Shown here: positions 17,469 through 25,941 of the stretch, piece by piece
Position numbering within the stretch: position 1 is the stretch's first letter
How the letters are laid out: each line of letters starts with the position of its first letter
Assembly: GCA_002441135.1 (NCBI GenBank)
Contig: DJVJ01000007.1
Coordinates: 1 to 64,000, forward strand
Direction of reading: 5' to 3'
From: Caryophanales bacterium UBA6259
GTDB lineage: Bacteria; Bacillota; Bacilli; Tepidibacillales; Tepidibacillaceae
DNA: 64,000 bases
The notes under the pieces: generated by a model
What the model saw: the letters and a program-made list of their open reading frames with translations, nothing else
Told to the model about the DNA's origin: nothing
Database searches by the model: none
Made by a program: the position numbers and the translations under genes

Positions 17469-18135
17469 GTGGCAAGCCTTATTAGATATAGCAGTTTGGC
17501 TACAGTTAGGAACAGCCTTTTTAGAAACGATTTATATGTTAGTGCTCTCAGGAATTTTTACGGTGATCCTTGGAACTCCACTAGGAATATTGTTAGTTTT
17601 AACAGATAAGGGTCAGCTATTAGAAAATAAGGTAGTGAATATCATAACAAGTATTATTGTTAATGTATTTCGCTCCATACCTTTTATTATTTTAATGGTA
17701 TTATTACTTCCTTTTACAAGATGGATCATTGGAACGCCTATTGGTTCTACTGCAGCCATTGTACCATTAATAGTTGGTGCTGCTCCATTCTTTGCGCGTT
17801 TGGTTGAAACCTCCTTAAGGGAGGTAAATAAAGGGGTTGTAGAAGCTGCAATTTCAATGGGGGCAAATGTGTCGCAAATTGTAAGAAAGGTTTATTTACC
17901 AGAAGCTCTCCCATCAATTGTTTCTGGAATCACAGTCACTTTAATCGCCTTAATCAGTTATTCAGCAATGGCTGGACTTTTAGGTGGCGGTGGTTTAGGG
18001 AATTATGCCATCATTTATGGTTATCAGCTGTTTAATACACCAATCATGCTTGTTACTACAGCAGTAATTTTAATTTTAGTTATCTTGGTCCAAATTTTTG
18101 GAGATTCTCTCTCCAAGAAATTAGATAAAAAATAA
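17452..18135 (+). CDS. metI: Methionine ABC importer, permease MetI (MetP)
   Basis: A 227-residue permease with five or so transmembrane segments. The ABC contact loop (EAA motif) is EAAISMGANVSQIVRKVYLPEALPSI, shown here as EAAISMGA followed by LPEALP. GGAGGTGG upstream lies inside the end of metN, and the start overlaps metN by 17 bases, pointing to translational coupling. Known as MetP in Bacillus and MetI in E. coli. Confidence 0.94.
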   Translation: MFDINKWQALLDIAVWLQLGTAFLETIYMLVLSGIFTVILGTPLGILLVLTDKGQLLENKVVNIITSIIVNVFRSIPFIILMVLLLPFTRWIIGTPIGSTAAIVPLIVGAAPFFARLVETSLREVNKGVVEAAISMGANVSQIVRKVYLPEALPSIVSGITVTLIALISYSAMAGLLGGGGLGNYAIIYGYQLFNTPIMLVTTAVILILVILVQIFGDSLSKKLDKK

Positions 18136-18159
18136 TAATAAAAATGGGGGTCGTTTGAA

Positions 18160-18969
18160 ATGAAAAAAATCAGTCTTTTATTCTTTGTCTTACTATTAAC
18201 ATTAAGTTTAGCCGCTTGTGGTAGCAGTTCCAATGAGGGTACCCTTAAAGTGGGAGCTACTCCAGTTCCACATGCGGAAATCTTAGAATTTGTAAAACCA
18301 TTGCTAGAAAAAGAAGGAGTAACACTAGAAATCGTTGTATATCAAGACTATGTTCAACCAAATATTCAATTGTCTGAAGGAGAGATTGCAGCGAACTATT
18401 TTCAACACGTTCCTTACTTTGAAAGCTTTACAACAGAGCGTGGAATTACCAATTTAACTAATTTAATTAGTGTTCATATTGAGCCTATGGGAATTTACTC
18501 TAAAAAGGTAACTGACCTAGCTAATTTAGAAAATGGAGCAAAAGTGGCTATTCCAAATGATCCTTCCAATAGTGGTCGAGCATTAGCCCTTTTAGAAAAA
18601 GCTGGTTTACTTAAACTAAAAGAGGGTGTAGGAGTAAAAGGAACAATTCATGATATTGTAGACAATCCAAAGAACTTAGATGTTCAATTATTGGATGCGG
18701 CAATGTTGGCTAGAACATTAGAGGATTTTGGTATCTCTATTATTAACACGAACTACGCACTTGAAGCGGGATTAAATCCTACAGCAGATTCTTTATTTAT
18801 TGAGGGAAGCGATTCACCATATGCGAATACTTTAACCGTTAGAACTGAAGATAAGGAGAATGAACAGATTCAAAAGCTTGTTAAAGTTCTTGGTTCTGAA
18901 GAAGTAAAGAAATTTATTGAAGAAAAATACAATGGTGCAGTTGTACCCGCATTCTCTGAATTACAGTAA
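18160..18969 (+). CDS. metQ: Methionine ABC importer, substrate-binding lipoprotein MetQ
   Basis: A 269-residue NlpA-family lipoprotein. The signal peptide ends in the lipobox LSLAAC, with C20 as the lipid-modified residue. The mature protein shows the family motifs KVGATPVPHAEIL, ANYFQHVPYFESF and AIPNDPSNSGRALALLE, which form the methionine-binding cleft. A GGGGG-rich ribosome site precedes the ATG, and the gene follows metI by 24 bases. It delivers methionine to MetI-MetN at the outer face of the membrane. Confidence 0.95.
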   Translation: MKKISLLFFVLLLTLSLAACGSSSNEGTLKVGATPVPHAEILEFVKPLLEKEGVTLEIVVYQDYVQPNIQLSEGEIAANYFQHVPYFESFTTERGITNLTNLISVHIEPMGIYSKKVTDLANLENGAKVAIPNDPSNSGRALALLEKAGLLKLKEGVGVKGTIHDIVDNPKNLDVQLLDAAMLARTLEDFGISIINTNYALEAGLNPTADSLFIEGSDSPYANTLTVRTEDKENEQIQKLVKVLGSEEVKKFIEEKYNGAVVPAFSELQ

Positions 18970-18983
18970 TTAGTTTAATGGAA

Positions 18984-19016
18984 AAATAGCTCTTCAAATC
19001 GAAGAGCTATTTTTTT
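18984..19016 (+). terminator. Intrinsic terminator of the met operon
   Basis: A perfect 12-bp stem, AAATAGCTCTTC (18984-18995) with GAAGAGCTATTT (19001-19012), runs into a T tract after metQ. Confidence 0.92.
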
Positions 19017-19133
19017 GTATTCCTATTCGAAAATAGGTTTTTTCATAGCTAAAATTGGACAATACTGCATATAGTTATATAGTAATTATAATAAACATAG
19101 GTGAATCTTAGGATATGATATGGGGGGATATCG

Positions 19134-20384
19134 TTGAAAAAATTTTATATTGCGTTTGTTAGTTTATTAACGATTTATGGTATAGGAATCTCATATTATC
19201 TATTTCAGATGGACCACAGTTTGCCAGAAATCTTTATTGGTAGTGCCGCAGATCCTTCAACTTTTATGACAGCAGAGCAGTTGAGAATTGCCACATTATT
19301 TTCTAGATTAAAATACTTTCTTTTTTTCATGGGGATTCCATGGGAGTGGGCAATCTACTTATTAATATTAGGTCTAGGATTTTCTACTCTGTTTGTAATA
19401 ATGGCTAAAAAATTAAGTAAGAAATCTTTTTTTGGGCAAACTGCTATTTATGTATTTTTATTAAGTTTAGTTGTAGCATTACTTCAGCTTCCACTACAAT
19501 ACTATTCCTACAAGCTTTCACGAGACTATGGGATTAATATCCAACCCTTTGGTAGCTGGATTGCAGACAAAGGAAAGTCTTTTATCATCGATTTAATTTT
19601 AACCATTCCAATGATTTGGCTTTTATATGTATTAATCAATAAATCCCCCAAAAAATGGTGGTTTTGGTTCTGGCTTATTTCTGTTCCATTAACTATTCTA
19701 TTATTCTTTATTCAGCCTGTAGTCATAGATCCCGTCTTTAATGATTTTCAATCATTAGAGAACAAAGAATTAAAAGAAGATATATTAATCTTAGCAGAAA
19801 AAGCAGAGATTCCTACGGAGCAGGTTTATCAGGTAAATATGTCAGAAAAAACAAAATCAATGAATGCTTATGTTACTGGCATTGGTTCCAATGCTAGGAT
19901 TGTGCTATGGGATACTACCCTAAATAAATTAAATAAAGAGGAAATACTGTTTATAATGGCACATGAAATGGCGCATTATGTGTATAAACACATCTATTGG
20001 ATGCTTTTAGGAACCATTGCATCCTCACTTGCATTATCATATATTGTATATAGGCTAGTTAATTGGATCATTAAAAAATATGGTGCGTATTGGGGTATAA
20101 GTAGATTAGGTGATCTCCGTTCATTGCCATTGCTTTTACTTATGATTTCTATTTTAAGCTTTGCGATATCACCAATCGAAAATACGGTTTCAAGACAATC
20201 AGAACGTGCTGCGGATAAATATGCAATGGAGATGGTAGGAGATAAGAATGCAGCAATAAGCTCTTTCCAAAAGTTAACCATTGAAAGTTTATCTGAACCA
20301 AATCCACCAGAATTGGTGAAGATATTTTTATATTCCCATCCAACTATGGTAGAACGGTTATATACCATTAGCAGCTTTAAATAG
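19134..20384 (+). CDS. M48-family membrane metalloprotease (Ste24/CAAX-protease-like)
   Basis: A 416-residue integral membrane zinc protease. An N-terminal block of about five membrane segments (M48 N-terminal domain) precedes the catalytic domain. The zinc motif HEMAH lies at residues 277-281 within MAHEMAHYVYKH, and the third ligand Glu is in SRQSERAADKYAMEM. The final SHPTMVERL is also typical. The start is TTG at 19134 with GGGGGGAT upstream. Bacterial members act in membrane protein quality control; the substrate is unknown. A PspC-domain gene follows 33 bases later, supporting an envelope-stress role. Confidence 0.88.
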   Translation: MKKFYIAFVSLLTIYGIGISYYLFQMDHSLPEIFIGSAADPSTFMTAEQLRIATLFSRLKYFLFFMGIPWEWAIYLLILGLGFSTLFVIMAKKLSKKSFFGQTAIYVFLLSLVVALLQLPLQYYSYKLSRDYGINIQPFGSWIADKGKSFIIDLILTIPMIWLLYVLINKSPKKWWFWFWLISVPLTILLFFIQPVVIDPVFNDFQSLENKELKEDILILAEKAEIPTEQVYQVNMSEKTKSMNAYVTGIGSNARIVLWDTTLNKLNKEEILFIMAHEMAHYVYKHIYWMLLGTIASSLALSYIVYRLVNWIIKKYGAYWGISRLGDLRSLPLLLLMISILSFAISPIENTVSRQSERAADKYAMEMVGDKNAAISSFQKLTIESLSEPNPPELVKIFLYSHPTMVERLYTISSFK

Positions 20385-20417
20385 TTGAAAAGCAAGAGTA
20401 AGGTAGAGGTGAAATCA

Positions 20418-20855
20418 ATGAAGCGTTTAAAAAAATCAAATCAAAAAGTAGTAGATGGTGTTTTGGCTGGATTCGCCGAATTTCTTGGCTTAGACCCAGT
20501 TTGGGTTCGATTGGGTTATGTATTATTTGCCATATTCGGAGATTTTGGAATTGCCTTTGGAATGTATTTAATCGCCATGTTTATTATGCCAAGGTCAGAT
20601 GTAGAGGTTTGGTCTAAAAGTGATGCACAAAAAAATGTCGATCAACTGAAGGAAAGATTAACATCAAACAAATCGGTGTTTTTCATTGGTTTAGGATTAA
20701 TTGCATTAGGAATACTCTTTTTATTAGAACAACTTACTGGGTTCTCCATCATTTGGGAGATTAGAAGCCTACTAAGAGATATTAGAGTGTATATATGGCC
20801 AATCGCCTTAATTCTATTAGGTCTTTGGATGATTGTAAGGTTTAAAAAGAACTGA
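20418..20855 (+). CDS. PspC-domain membrane protein
   Basis: A 145-residue small membrane protein. Residues 1-60 form a PspC domain (RLKKSNQKVVDGVLAGFAEFLGLDPVWVRLGYVL) with its membrane helix; a second hydrophobic pair follows after residue 90 (LiaI/LiaF-like). PspC proteins sense or stabilise stressed membranes. AGAGGTG at 20404-20410 supports ATG 20418; a TTG at 20385 in frame would include this site. Probably co-transcribed with the M48 protease. Confidence 0.85.
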   Translation: MKRLKKSNQKVVDGVLAGFAEFLGLDPVWVRLGYVLFAIFGDFGIAFGMYLIAMFIMPRSDVEVWSKSDAQKNVDQLKERLTSNKSVFFIGLGLIALGILFLLEQLTGFSIIWEIRSLLRDIRVYIWPIALILLGLWMIVRFKKN

Positions 20856-20866
20856 AAAATTTATGC

Positions 20867-20911
20867 CGACTCTACTTTTTAAAAAAGGTAGAGTCGTTTT
20901 TTTTTTTTTTT
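20867..20911 (+). terminator. Intrinsic terminator with a long T tract
   Basis: CGACTCTAC pairs with GTAGAGTCG, extended by a T5/A5 pairing, followed by about fourteen T residues. It closes the M48-PspC unit. Confidence 0.9.
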
Positions 20912-20963
20912 ATCCGAAATAAGAAAAGCTAAATCAATAAAATTGGGCTTTTATTTTTACACT

Positions 20964-20998
20964 TATACTATACATAATAGTATAAAAAGTATTATAAT
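20964..20998 (+). promoter_or_regulatory. Palindromic operator overlapping a promoter
   Basis: TATACTAT (20964-20971) and ATAGTATA (20977-20984) form a perfect 8+8 inverted repeat with a 5-base spacer. TATAAT at 20993-20998 is a good -10, and the -35 position (TATACA at 20969-20974) falls inside the palindrome. A dimeric repressor could bind here to control the DUF1802 gene pair. The regulator is unknown. Confidence 0.5.
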
Positions 20999-21058
20999 GT
21001 TATTAAAGAAAGAATAAGGTTAATTTATAATGTACATATTAAGGTGGAGGAATAATTG

Positions 21059-21637
21059 ATGGCGGAAAAAGAAGCAATTGCATTAAAGGAATGGTCGGTT
21101 GTAATTAATGCCTTATCTAAAGGAGAGCAAATACTTTTAATGAGAAAAGGTGGAATAGCGGAGGAAACAAAAGATTTTAAAGTTTTAGAACCAGCATTTT
21201 ATTTGTTTCCAACCTATCTTCATCAAAAAAAAGAGCTTCTAAAGGAAAAATACCAATCATCTGTAGATGAAGAAATAGCTAACTGGGATCAAAACTCTAA
21301 AGATATTCCAATTCGCTATTATGCAGAAGTGGTTAAAGAGATTGAAATTGAAACCATTGAACAATTAAATAAGCTCATGCCGTATCATATTTGGACAGAA
21401 AACTTTGCAGAAGGTAAATTACATTGGAAAAAAGAAAAGCCATTACACGTTTTAATGGTTAGAGTATATGAAATAATGCAAGCTCACTCTATTAAATTTA
21501 AGGATGAATATAATGGTTGTAAATCGTGGGTCTCTATTGATCCACCTGATGGAAATGTTCAATTAAAGCCAGTCTTAACAGACCTAGAGTTTATTAATAA
21601 ACAAAAAGAGATTGAAAGTGTATTAGAAAATTTTTAA
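21059..21637 (+). CDS. DUF1802-family protein
   Basis: A 192-residue soluble protein of the DUF1802 family, recognised by LKEWSVVINALSKGEQILLMRKGG at the start (split: LKEWSVV, then GEQILLMRKGG) and the LFPTYLHQ motif near residue 57. The function of the family is unknown. GGTGGAGG at 21043-21050 fits ATG 21059; the TTG one codon earlier is also possible. The FAD protein gene follows 13 bases later, so the two likely form an operon behind the palindromic promoter. Confidence 0.75.
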   Translation: MAEKEAIALKEWSVVINALSKGEQILLMRKGGIAEETKDFKVLEPAFYLFPTYLHQKKELLKEKYQSSVDEEIANWDQNSKDIPIRYYAEVVKEIEIETIEQLNKLMPYHIWTENFAEGKLHWKKEKPLHVLMVRVYEIMQAHSIKFKDEYNGCKSWVSIDPPDGNVQLKPVLTDLEFINKQKEIESVLENF

Positions 21638-21650
21638 TGAGGTGATTTGA

Positions 21651-22223
21651 ATGTATGATGTAATCATTATTGGTGGGGGAGTAGCTGGTTTATCTGCCTC
21701 CTTATTTACTGCAAAAGCAGGATTAAAAACATTGGTTTTAGATAAAGGGCAATCTCAGATTAAAAGAGTAAGCAGTGTTCAAAATATTCCTGGTTTCCCA
21801 GAGGGGATTTCTGGGGTTGATTGGATTGCTAATACAATAAAACAAGCCGAAAAGTTTAATGTTAAAATTAATGAAGAGACCGTTGTAGAAGCGATAAAAG
21901 ATGAAAATGGATTGTTTGAAATAAAAACAGAGCAAGAAAACTATCTAGCTAAATATTTAATTATTGCATCTAATGCGAATGAAGCATTAATTTCTGGTTT
22001 TGGATTAAGCTTATCTCCTAATTCCTTGATCCCAAATGGAAAGGGAAAAGCAGTACCTATGCAAAACTGGAATGGAGAAACAGAGGTAGAAAATCTTTAT
22101 TTGGCTGGGTTAATCACAGAGTTACCAAGTCAAGTTTCGGTTGTACTTGGACATGGAGCTGCTGTAGGAATAACCGTTGCGTCCAAAGAAAAAGAACAGC
22201 CATTTATGTGGCATGATCTATAA
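21651..22223 (+). CDS. Minimal FAD-binding oxidoreductase (thioredoxin-reductase-like, no NAD domain)
   Basis: A 190-residue flavoprotein with an N-terminal dinucleotide-binding fold GGGVAG (residues 8-13), a thioredoxin-reductase-like NIPGFP stretch, and a C-terminal FAD motif VENLYLAGLI. Thioredoxin reductases are about 310 residues; here the whole NADPH domain and its CxxC are absent, so only the FAD domain remains. No frameshift is visible and the protein reads through cleanly, so it looks like a naturally short form. It may use another partner for electrons. AGGTGATTTG precedes the ATG. Confidence 0.75.
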   Translation: MYDVIIIGGGVAGLSASLFTAKAGLKTLVLDKGQSQIKRVSSVQNIPGFPEGISGVDWIANTIKQAEKFNVKINEETVVEAIKDENGLFEIKTEQENYLAKYLIIASNANEALISGFGLSLSPNSLIPNGKGKAVPMQNWNGETEVENLYLAGLITELPSQVSVVLGHGAAVGITVASKEKEQPFMWHDL

Positions 22224-22249
22224 AAAGTTATTATGAAATAATATATATT

Positions 22250-22284
22250 AGGAACTGTTATCTTATGAAGCAGTTCCTTTTTAT
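22250..22284 (+). terminator. Intrinsic terminator
   Basis: AGGAACTG (22250-22257) pairs with CAGTTCCT (22271-22278), followed by a T-rich run. It separates the FAD protein gene from the suf promoter region. Confidence 0.8.
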
Positions 22285-22392
22285 TTTAATTGAAAACGTT
22301 CTATATACATTCTTGCACTTATAATTATTTAGCGTTATGATGATAGGGAAAAGCTTTTAAATATAATTAACACTATTTACATAGTTTTTATA

Positions 22393-22421
22393 TTGAACTA
22401 TTTTTCAGAATAGGATAAAAT
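22393..22421 (+). promoter_or_regulatory. Upstream suf promoter candidate
   Basis: TTGAAC at 22393-22398 and TAAAAT at 22416-22421 are 17 bases apart. This candidate lies 40 bases before the palindrome-bearing promoter. If both are used, suf has one regulated and one less regulated start. Confidence 0.4.
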
Positions 22422-22455
22422 GGTAACAAGCAAATAAAATATTTTTTCTCTTGAC

Positions 22456-22490
22456 TATAATCTTGACTAAATTAGTCGGGATTATAAAAT
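22456..22490 (+). promoter_or_regulatory. IscR-type operator on the suf promoter
   Basis: A 31-base near-perfect palindrome is centred at 22471. Its core CTTGACTAAATTAGTCGGG matches the core of the E. coli IscR type 1 site (SYYGACTRWWWYAGTCRRS) at every position. It covers the -35 TTGACT (22463-22468); the -10 TAAAAT is at 22485-22490 with a 16-base spacer. An Rrf2/IscR-family protein binding here would repress sufC-D-S-U-B. This region of about 380 bases (22224-22605) has no gene. Confidence 0.75.
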
Positions 22491-22605
22491 AATAAGAGAA
22501 AATAATGGATGAATCTTCATTGGTTAGAAAAAACTAAATCTAACATCTTATGAGTTAAACTAGGAATTTAAAAATTGATTTATATAGAAAATGGAGGAAT
22601 GTTTG

Positions 22606-23391
22606 ATGTCACAACCAAATCTATTGATTGATAATCTTCGTGTTTCTGTAGAAGGAACAGAAATTTTAAAAGGATTGTCACTAAATATTAAAGGTGGAGA
22701 AGTTCACGCAATTATGGGGCCTAATGGTACTGGGAAAAGTACTTTAGCTTCTTCTCTTATGGGTCATCCAAAATATACAATTGACTCAGGAGCTGTTACG
22801 TTAAATGGCGAAAATTTATTAGAGATGGCTACCGATGAAAGAGCGAGAAGTGGCTTGTTCTTAGCAATGCAATATCCTAGTGAAATTAGTGGTGTTACAA
22901 ATTCTGATTTTTTACGTAGTGCAATTAATGCTAGACGAGGAGAAGGAAAAGAAGTTTCCTTAATTAAATTCATTCGTGAAATGGAACAAAAAATGAATGT
23001 TCTTGATATGGATGAATCCTTTTCTCAACGCTATGTTAATGAGGGATTCTCTGGTGGCGAAAAGAAACGAAATGAAATTCTGCAAATGATGATGATTAAG
23101 CCAAAGATAGCAATTCTAGATGAGATTGATTCTGGTCTTGATATTGATGCATTAAAAATAGTAGCTAAAGGTGTAAATGAAATGAAAGGTCCAGAAATGG
23201 GTGTACTTGTTATTACCCACTATCAACGACTATTAGATTATATAAAACCAGATTTTGTTCACGTAATGATGCAAGGAAAAATTGTTCGTTCTGGTGGACC
23301 TGAATTAGCAGAGAAGCTAGAAGCGCAGGGTTATGATTGGATTAAGGAAGAATTAGGTATTGAAGACGAGACTGTTGGAACTAAGGCCTAA
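22606..23391 (+). CDS. sufC: Fe-S assembly ATPase SufC
   Basis: A 261-residue soluble ABC-type ATPase that works with SufB and SufD to build Fe-S clusters. Walker A is GPNGTGKST (38-46), the signature is FSGGEKKRNEILQM and Walker B is IAILDEIDSGLDIDAL, all in SufC form (EIDSGLD). The ATG at 22606 has GGAGG at 22593-22597; a longer in-frame start at 22591 overlaps that site. First gene of sufC-D-S-U-B, the Bacillus order. Confidence 0.96.
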   Translation: MSQPNLLIDNLRVSVEGTEILKGLSLNIKGGEVHAIMGPNGTGKSTLASSLMGHPKYTIDSGAVTLNGENLLEMATDERARSGLFLAMQYPSEISGVTNSDFLRSAINARRGEGKEVSLIKFIREMEQKMNVLDMDESFSQRYVNEGFSGGEKKRNEILQMMMIKPKIAILDEIDSGLDIDALKIVAKGVNEMKGPEMGVLVITHYQRLLDYIKPDFVHVMMQGKIVRSGGPELAEKLEAQGYDWIKEELGIEDETVGTKA

Positions 23392-23410
23392 TTGGTAGGG
23401 AGGTAAAAAA

Positions 23411-24715
23411 ATGGCACAAGAGTTAAAGGAAAATTTAAGTAGAGACCTGATTACCCAGCTATCAAACAAAAAAAATGAACCAGAATGGATGTTGAATTTA
23501 CGTTTAAAGGCGTATGATCTATATCAAGAGCTTCCGATTCCAAAAGTAGATAAAATTAAAATTGATAAGTGGAATATGGATCAGTTTTCATTAATCCCCG
23601 GGTCTGCTGCTCAAGAAAAGGATTTAAATGAGCTACCTGAAGAAATTCGTACCTTTATGGATAAAAATACAGAAGATCGTAGTGTCTTAATTCATAAGAA
23701 CTCAGAAGCTGTCTTTAAGCAATTAGCCAAAGAATTAAACGCACAGGGCGTTATCTTTATGGATTTAGGTCAGGCACTAAAAGAGTATCCTGAACTAATA
23801 GAAAAATATTTTGCGAAGTCTGTAGCAATGGATGAAAATAAAATTGTTGCATTACACACAGCTACATGGAATAGCGGAGCATTTTTATATGTTCCTAAAA
23901 ATGTGGAAGTAGAGTTTCCAATTCAATCGATTTACTTAGCAGAAGAGGAAGGATTACTACCACATATTATTATCGTTGCTGAGGAAAACAGCAGTGTTAC
24001 CTATGTAGATCATCATTTTTCAAATGAGCAAAGTGAAACAGTAGTGAATAATAGTGTAGTTGAGGTTTTTGTTAAAGCAGGAGCAAAGGTTCGATTTGCA
24101 ACCATTCACAACTTCTCAGAGCATGTATATGATTACACGTTTAGAAAAGCATTGGTTGAACGGGATGGAACAGTAGAATGGGTAATCGGTGAAATGAATG
24201 ACGGAAATACGGTTTCTAATAATACTAGTATCCTAAAAGGTTCTGCCGCTTCCGCTTTTGTAAAATCAATTTTCATTGGTACTGGAAAGCAAAAAACAAG
24301 CTTTACTGCTCAGGTTGTCCATGAAGGAACACATACTGTAAGTGATATTTTATCTCACGGTGTAATGCTTGATGACTCAACTGCAATTTTCAATGGCATT
24401 ACAAAAATTGTTAAAAATGCAGTGAAATCAGATGCTACCCAAGCAGAAAAGGTATTAATGCTTAGTGAAGGTGCAAGAGGAGATGCAAATCCAATCCTGC
24501 TAATTGATGAATATGATGTTATTGCAGGCCACGCAGCAAGTGCAGGTCCGATAAATAAAGAAGATATTTACTATTTAATGTCTAGAGGAATTAGTAAAAA
24601 AGAGGCTGAAAGATTAATTACACATGGATTTTTGGCACCGGTTGTATCAAGAATCCCAATCGAGGGTTTACAAGACCAATTGGAGAATGTAATTGAAAGG
24701 AAATTAAGAAAATGA
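23411..24715 (+). CDS. sufD: Fe-S scaffold protein SufD
   Basis: A 434-residue beta-helix protein that pairs with SufB in the SufBC2D complex. It opens with helical NKKNEPEWMLNLRLKAY, has the central parallel beta-helix (VTYVDHHFS, AKVRFATIHNFSEHVYDY), and ends with the shared SufB/SufD motif DDSTAIFNGI, DATQAEKVLMLSEGARGDANPIL, HAASAGPINKEDIYYLMSRGI (shortened here). AGGGAGGT precedes the ATG. It overlaps sufS by 4 bases (ATGA). Confidence 0.95.
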   Translation: MAQELKENLSRDLITQLSNKKNEPEWMLNLRLKAYDLYQELPIPKVDKIKIDKWNMDQFSLIPGSAAQEKDLNELPEEIRTFMDKNTEDRSVLIHKNSEAVFKQLAKELNAQGVIFMDLGQALKEYPELIEKYFAKSVAMDENKIVALHTATWNSGAFLYVPKNVEVEFPIQSIYLAEEEGLLPHIIIVAEENSSVTYVDHHFSNEQSETVVNNSVVEVFVKAGAKVRFATIHNFSEHVYDYTFRKALVERDGTVEWVIGEMNDGNTVSNNTSILKGSAASAFVKSIFIGTGKQKTSFTAQVVHEGTHTVSDILSHGVMLDDSTAIFNGITKIVKNAVKSDATQAEKVLMLSEGARGDANPILLIDEYDVIAGHAASAGPINKEDIYYLMSRGISKKEAERLITHGFLAPVVSRIPIEGLQDQLENVIERKLRK

Positions 24716-25941
24716 TAGATCCAAAGATCCGAGAGGAATTCCCGATTTTAAATCAAAAAGTAAATGGCCATCCATTGGTTTATCTAGATAGTGCTGCAAC
24801 AGCACAAAAACCAATTCAAGTAATTGAGGCTGTTAACGAATATTATCGTAAAACAAATGCAAATGTACATCGTGGTGTGCACACTTTAGGAAACTGGGCA
24901 ACAGATGCATATGAAGGAGCAAGAACAAAGGTTAAAAAATTTATCAATGCTAGAAGTACTGAAGAAATCGTTTTTGTTCGAGGTACTACCAGCGCGATTA
25001 ATTTAGTCGCACAAAGCTACGGTCGATCCTTTATTGGTAAGGAAGACGAAATCGTAATCACGCTAATGGAGCATCACAGTAACCTTATTCCTTGGCAGCA
25101 GGTGGCCAAATTTACTGGTGCAACTTTAAAATATGTTCCACTACAACAGGATGGCACGATGTCCATGGAAGATATTAAGGCGACCATTACAGAAAAAACG
25201 AAGCTAGTTGCAATGACACAAGTTTCCAATGTTCTTGGCACAGTAAACCCTATTAAAGAGGTAGCTAAAATAGCTCATTCTGTTGGTGCTAAGCTACTAG
25301 TCGATGGCGCACAAAGCATTCCTCATATGAAGGTGGATGTACAAGATTTAGATTGTGATTTCCTTGCGTTTTCGGGTCATAAAATGGGAGCACCAACGGG
25401 AATTGGTGTCCTATATGGAAAGAAAGAATTACTAGAGCAAATGGAACCTGTTGAATTCGGTGGAGAGATGATTGATTTTGTGGATTTACATGAATCTACT
25501 TGGAAGGAGCTTCCTTGGAAATTTGAAGGAGGCACTCCAATCATCGCTGGTGCTGTGGGATTAGGAGCCGCGATCGATTTTCTTCAATCCATCGGAATGG
25601 ATCAAATAGAAAAGCACGAACATGAATTGGTTAATTATGCTATGGATCAATTAAAGCAAGTAGATGGCTTTACCATGTATGGACCACTGGTAAATCATAG
25701 TAGCCTAATTACCTTTAATCTAAAGGATGTCCATCCCCATGACTTAGCAACTGTTTTAGATACGTATGGGATCGCTGTAAGAGCTGGACACCATTGTGCA
25801 CAGCCATTAATGAAATGGTTAAATGTATCTGCTACAGCGAGGGCTAGTTTTTACCTATATAATACGAAAAATGAAATCGATATTTGGATCGATGGATTAA
25901 ATAAAACAAAGGAGTATTTTGGCGATGGCTTCATTGGATGA
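24712..25941 (+). CDS. sufS: Cysteine desulfurase SufS
   Basis: A 409-residue PLP-dependent group II cysteine desulfurase that takes sulfur from cysteine and passes it to SufU. PLP lysine K224 lies in FSGHKMGAPTG; the active cysteine C362 lies in RAGHHCAQP. H121 and D198 fit the PLP-contact positions (LMEHHSN, LVDGAQS). It overlaps sufD by 4 bases and sufU by 17 bases, so translation is coupled through the operon. Confidence 0.96.
   Translation: MIDPKIREEFPILNQKVNGHPLVYLDSAATAQKPIQVIEAVNEYYRKTNANVHRGVHTLGNWATDAYEGARTKVKKFINARSTEEIVFVRGTTSAINLVAQSYGRSFIGKEDEIVITLMEHHSNLIPWQQVAKFTGATLKYVPLQQDGTMSMEDIKATITEKTKLVAMTQVSNVLGTVNPIKEVAKIAHSVGAKLLVDGAQSIPHMKVDVQDLDCDFLAFSGHKMGAPTGIGVLYGKKELLEQMEPVEFGGEMIDFVDLHESTWKELPWKFEGGTPIIAGAVGLGAAIDFLQSIGMDQIEKHEHELVNYAMDQLKQVDGFTMYGPLVNHSSLITFNLKDVHPHDLATVLDTYGIAVRAGHHCAQPLMKWLNVSATARASFYLYNTKNEIDIWIDGLNKTKEYFGDGFIG

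Noticed and set aside
22290..22304. cre-like TTGAAAACGTTCTAT
   Set aside because: It misses the final conserved half of the CcpA site and lies 300 bases before sufC, so it is too weak to claim.
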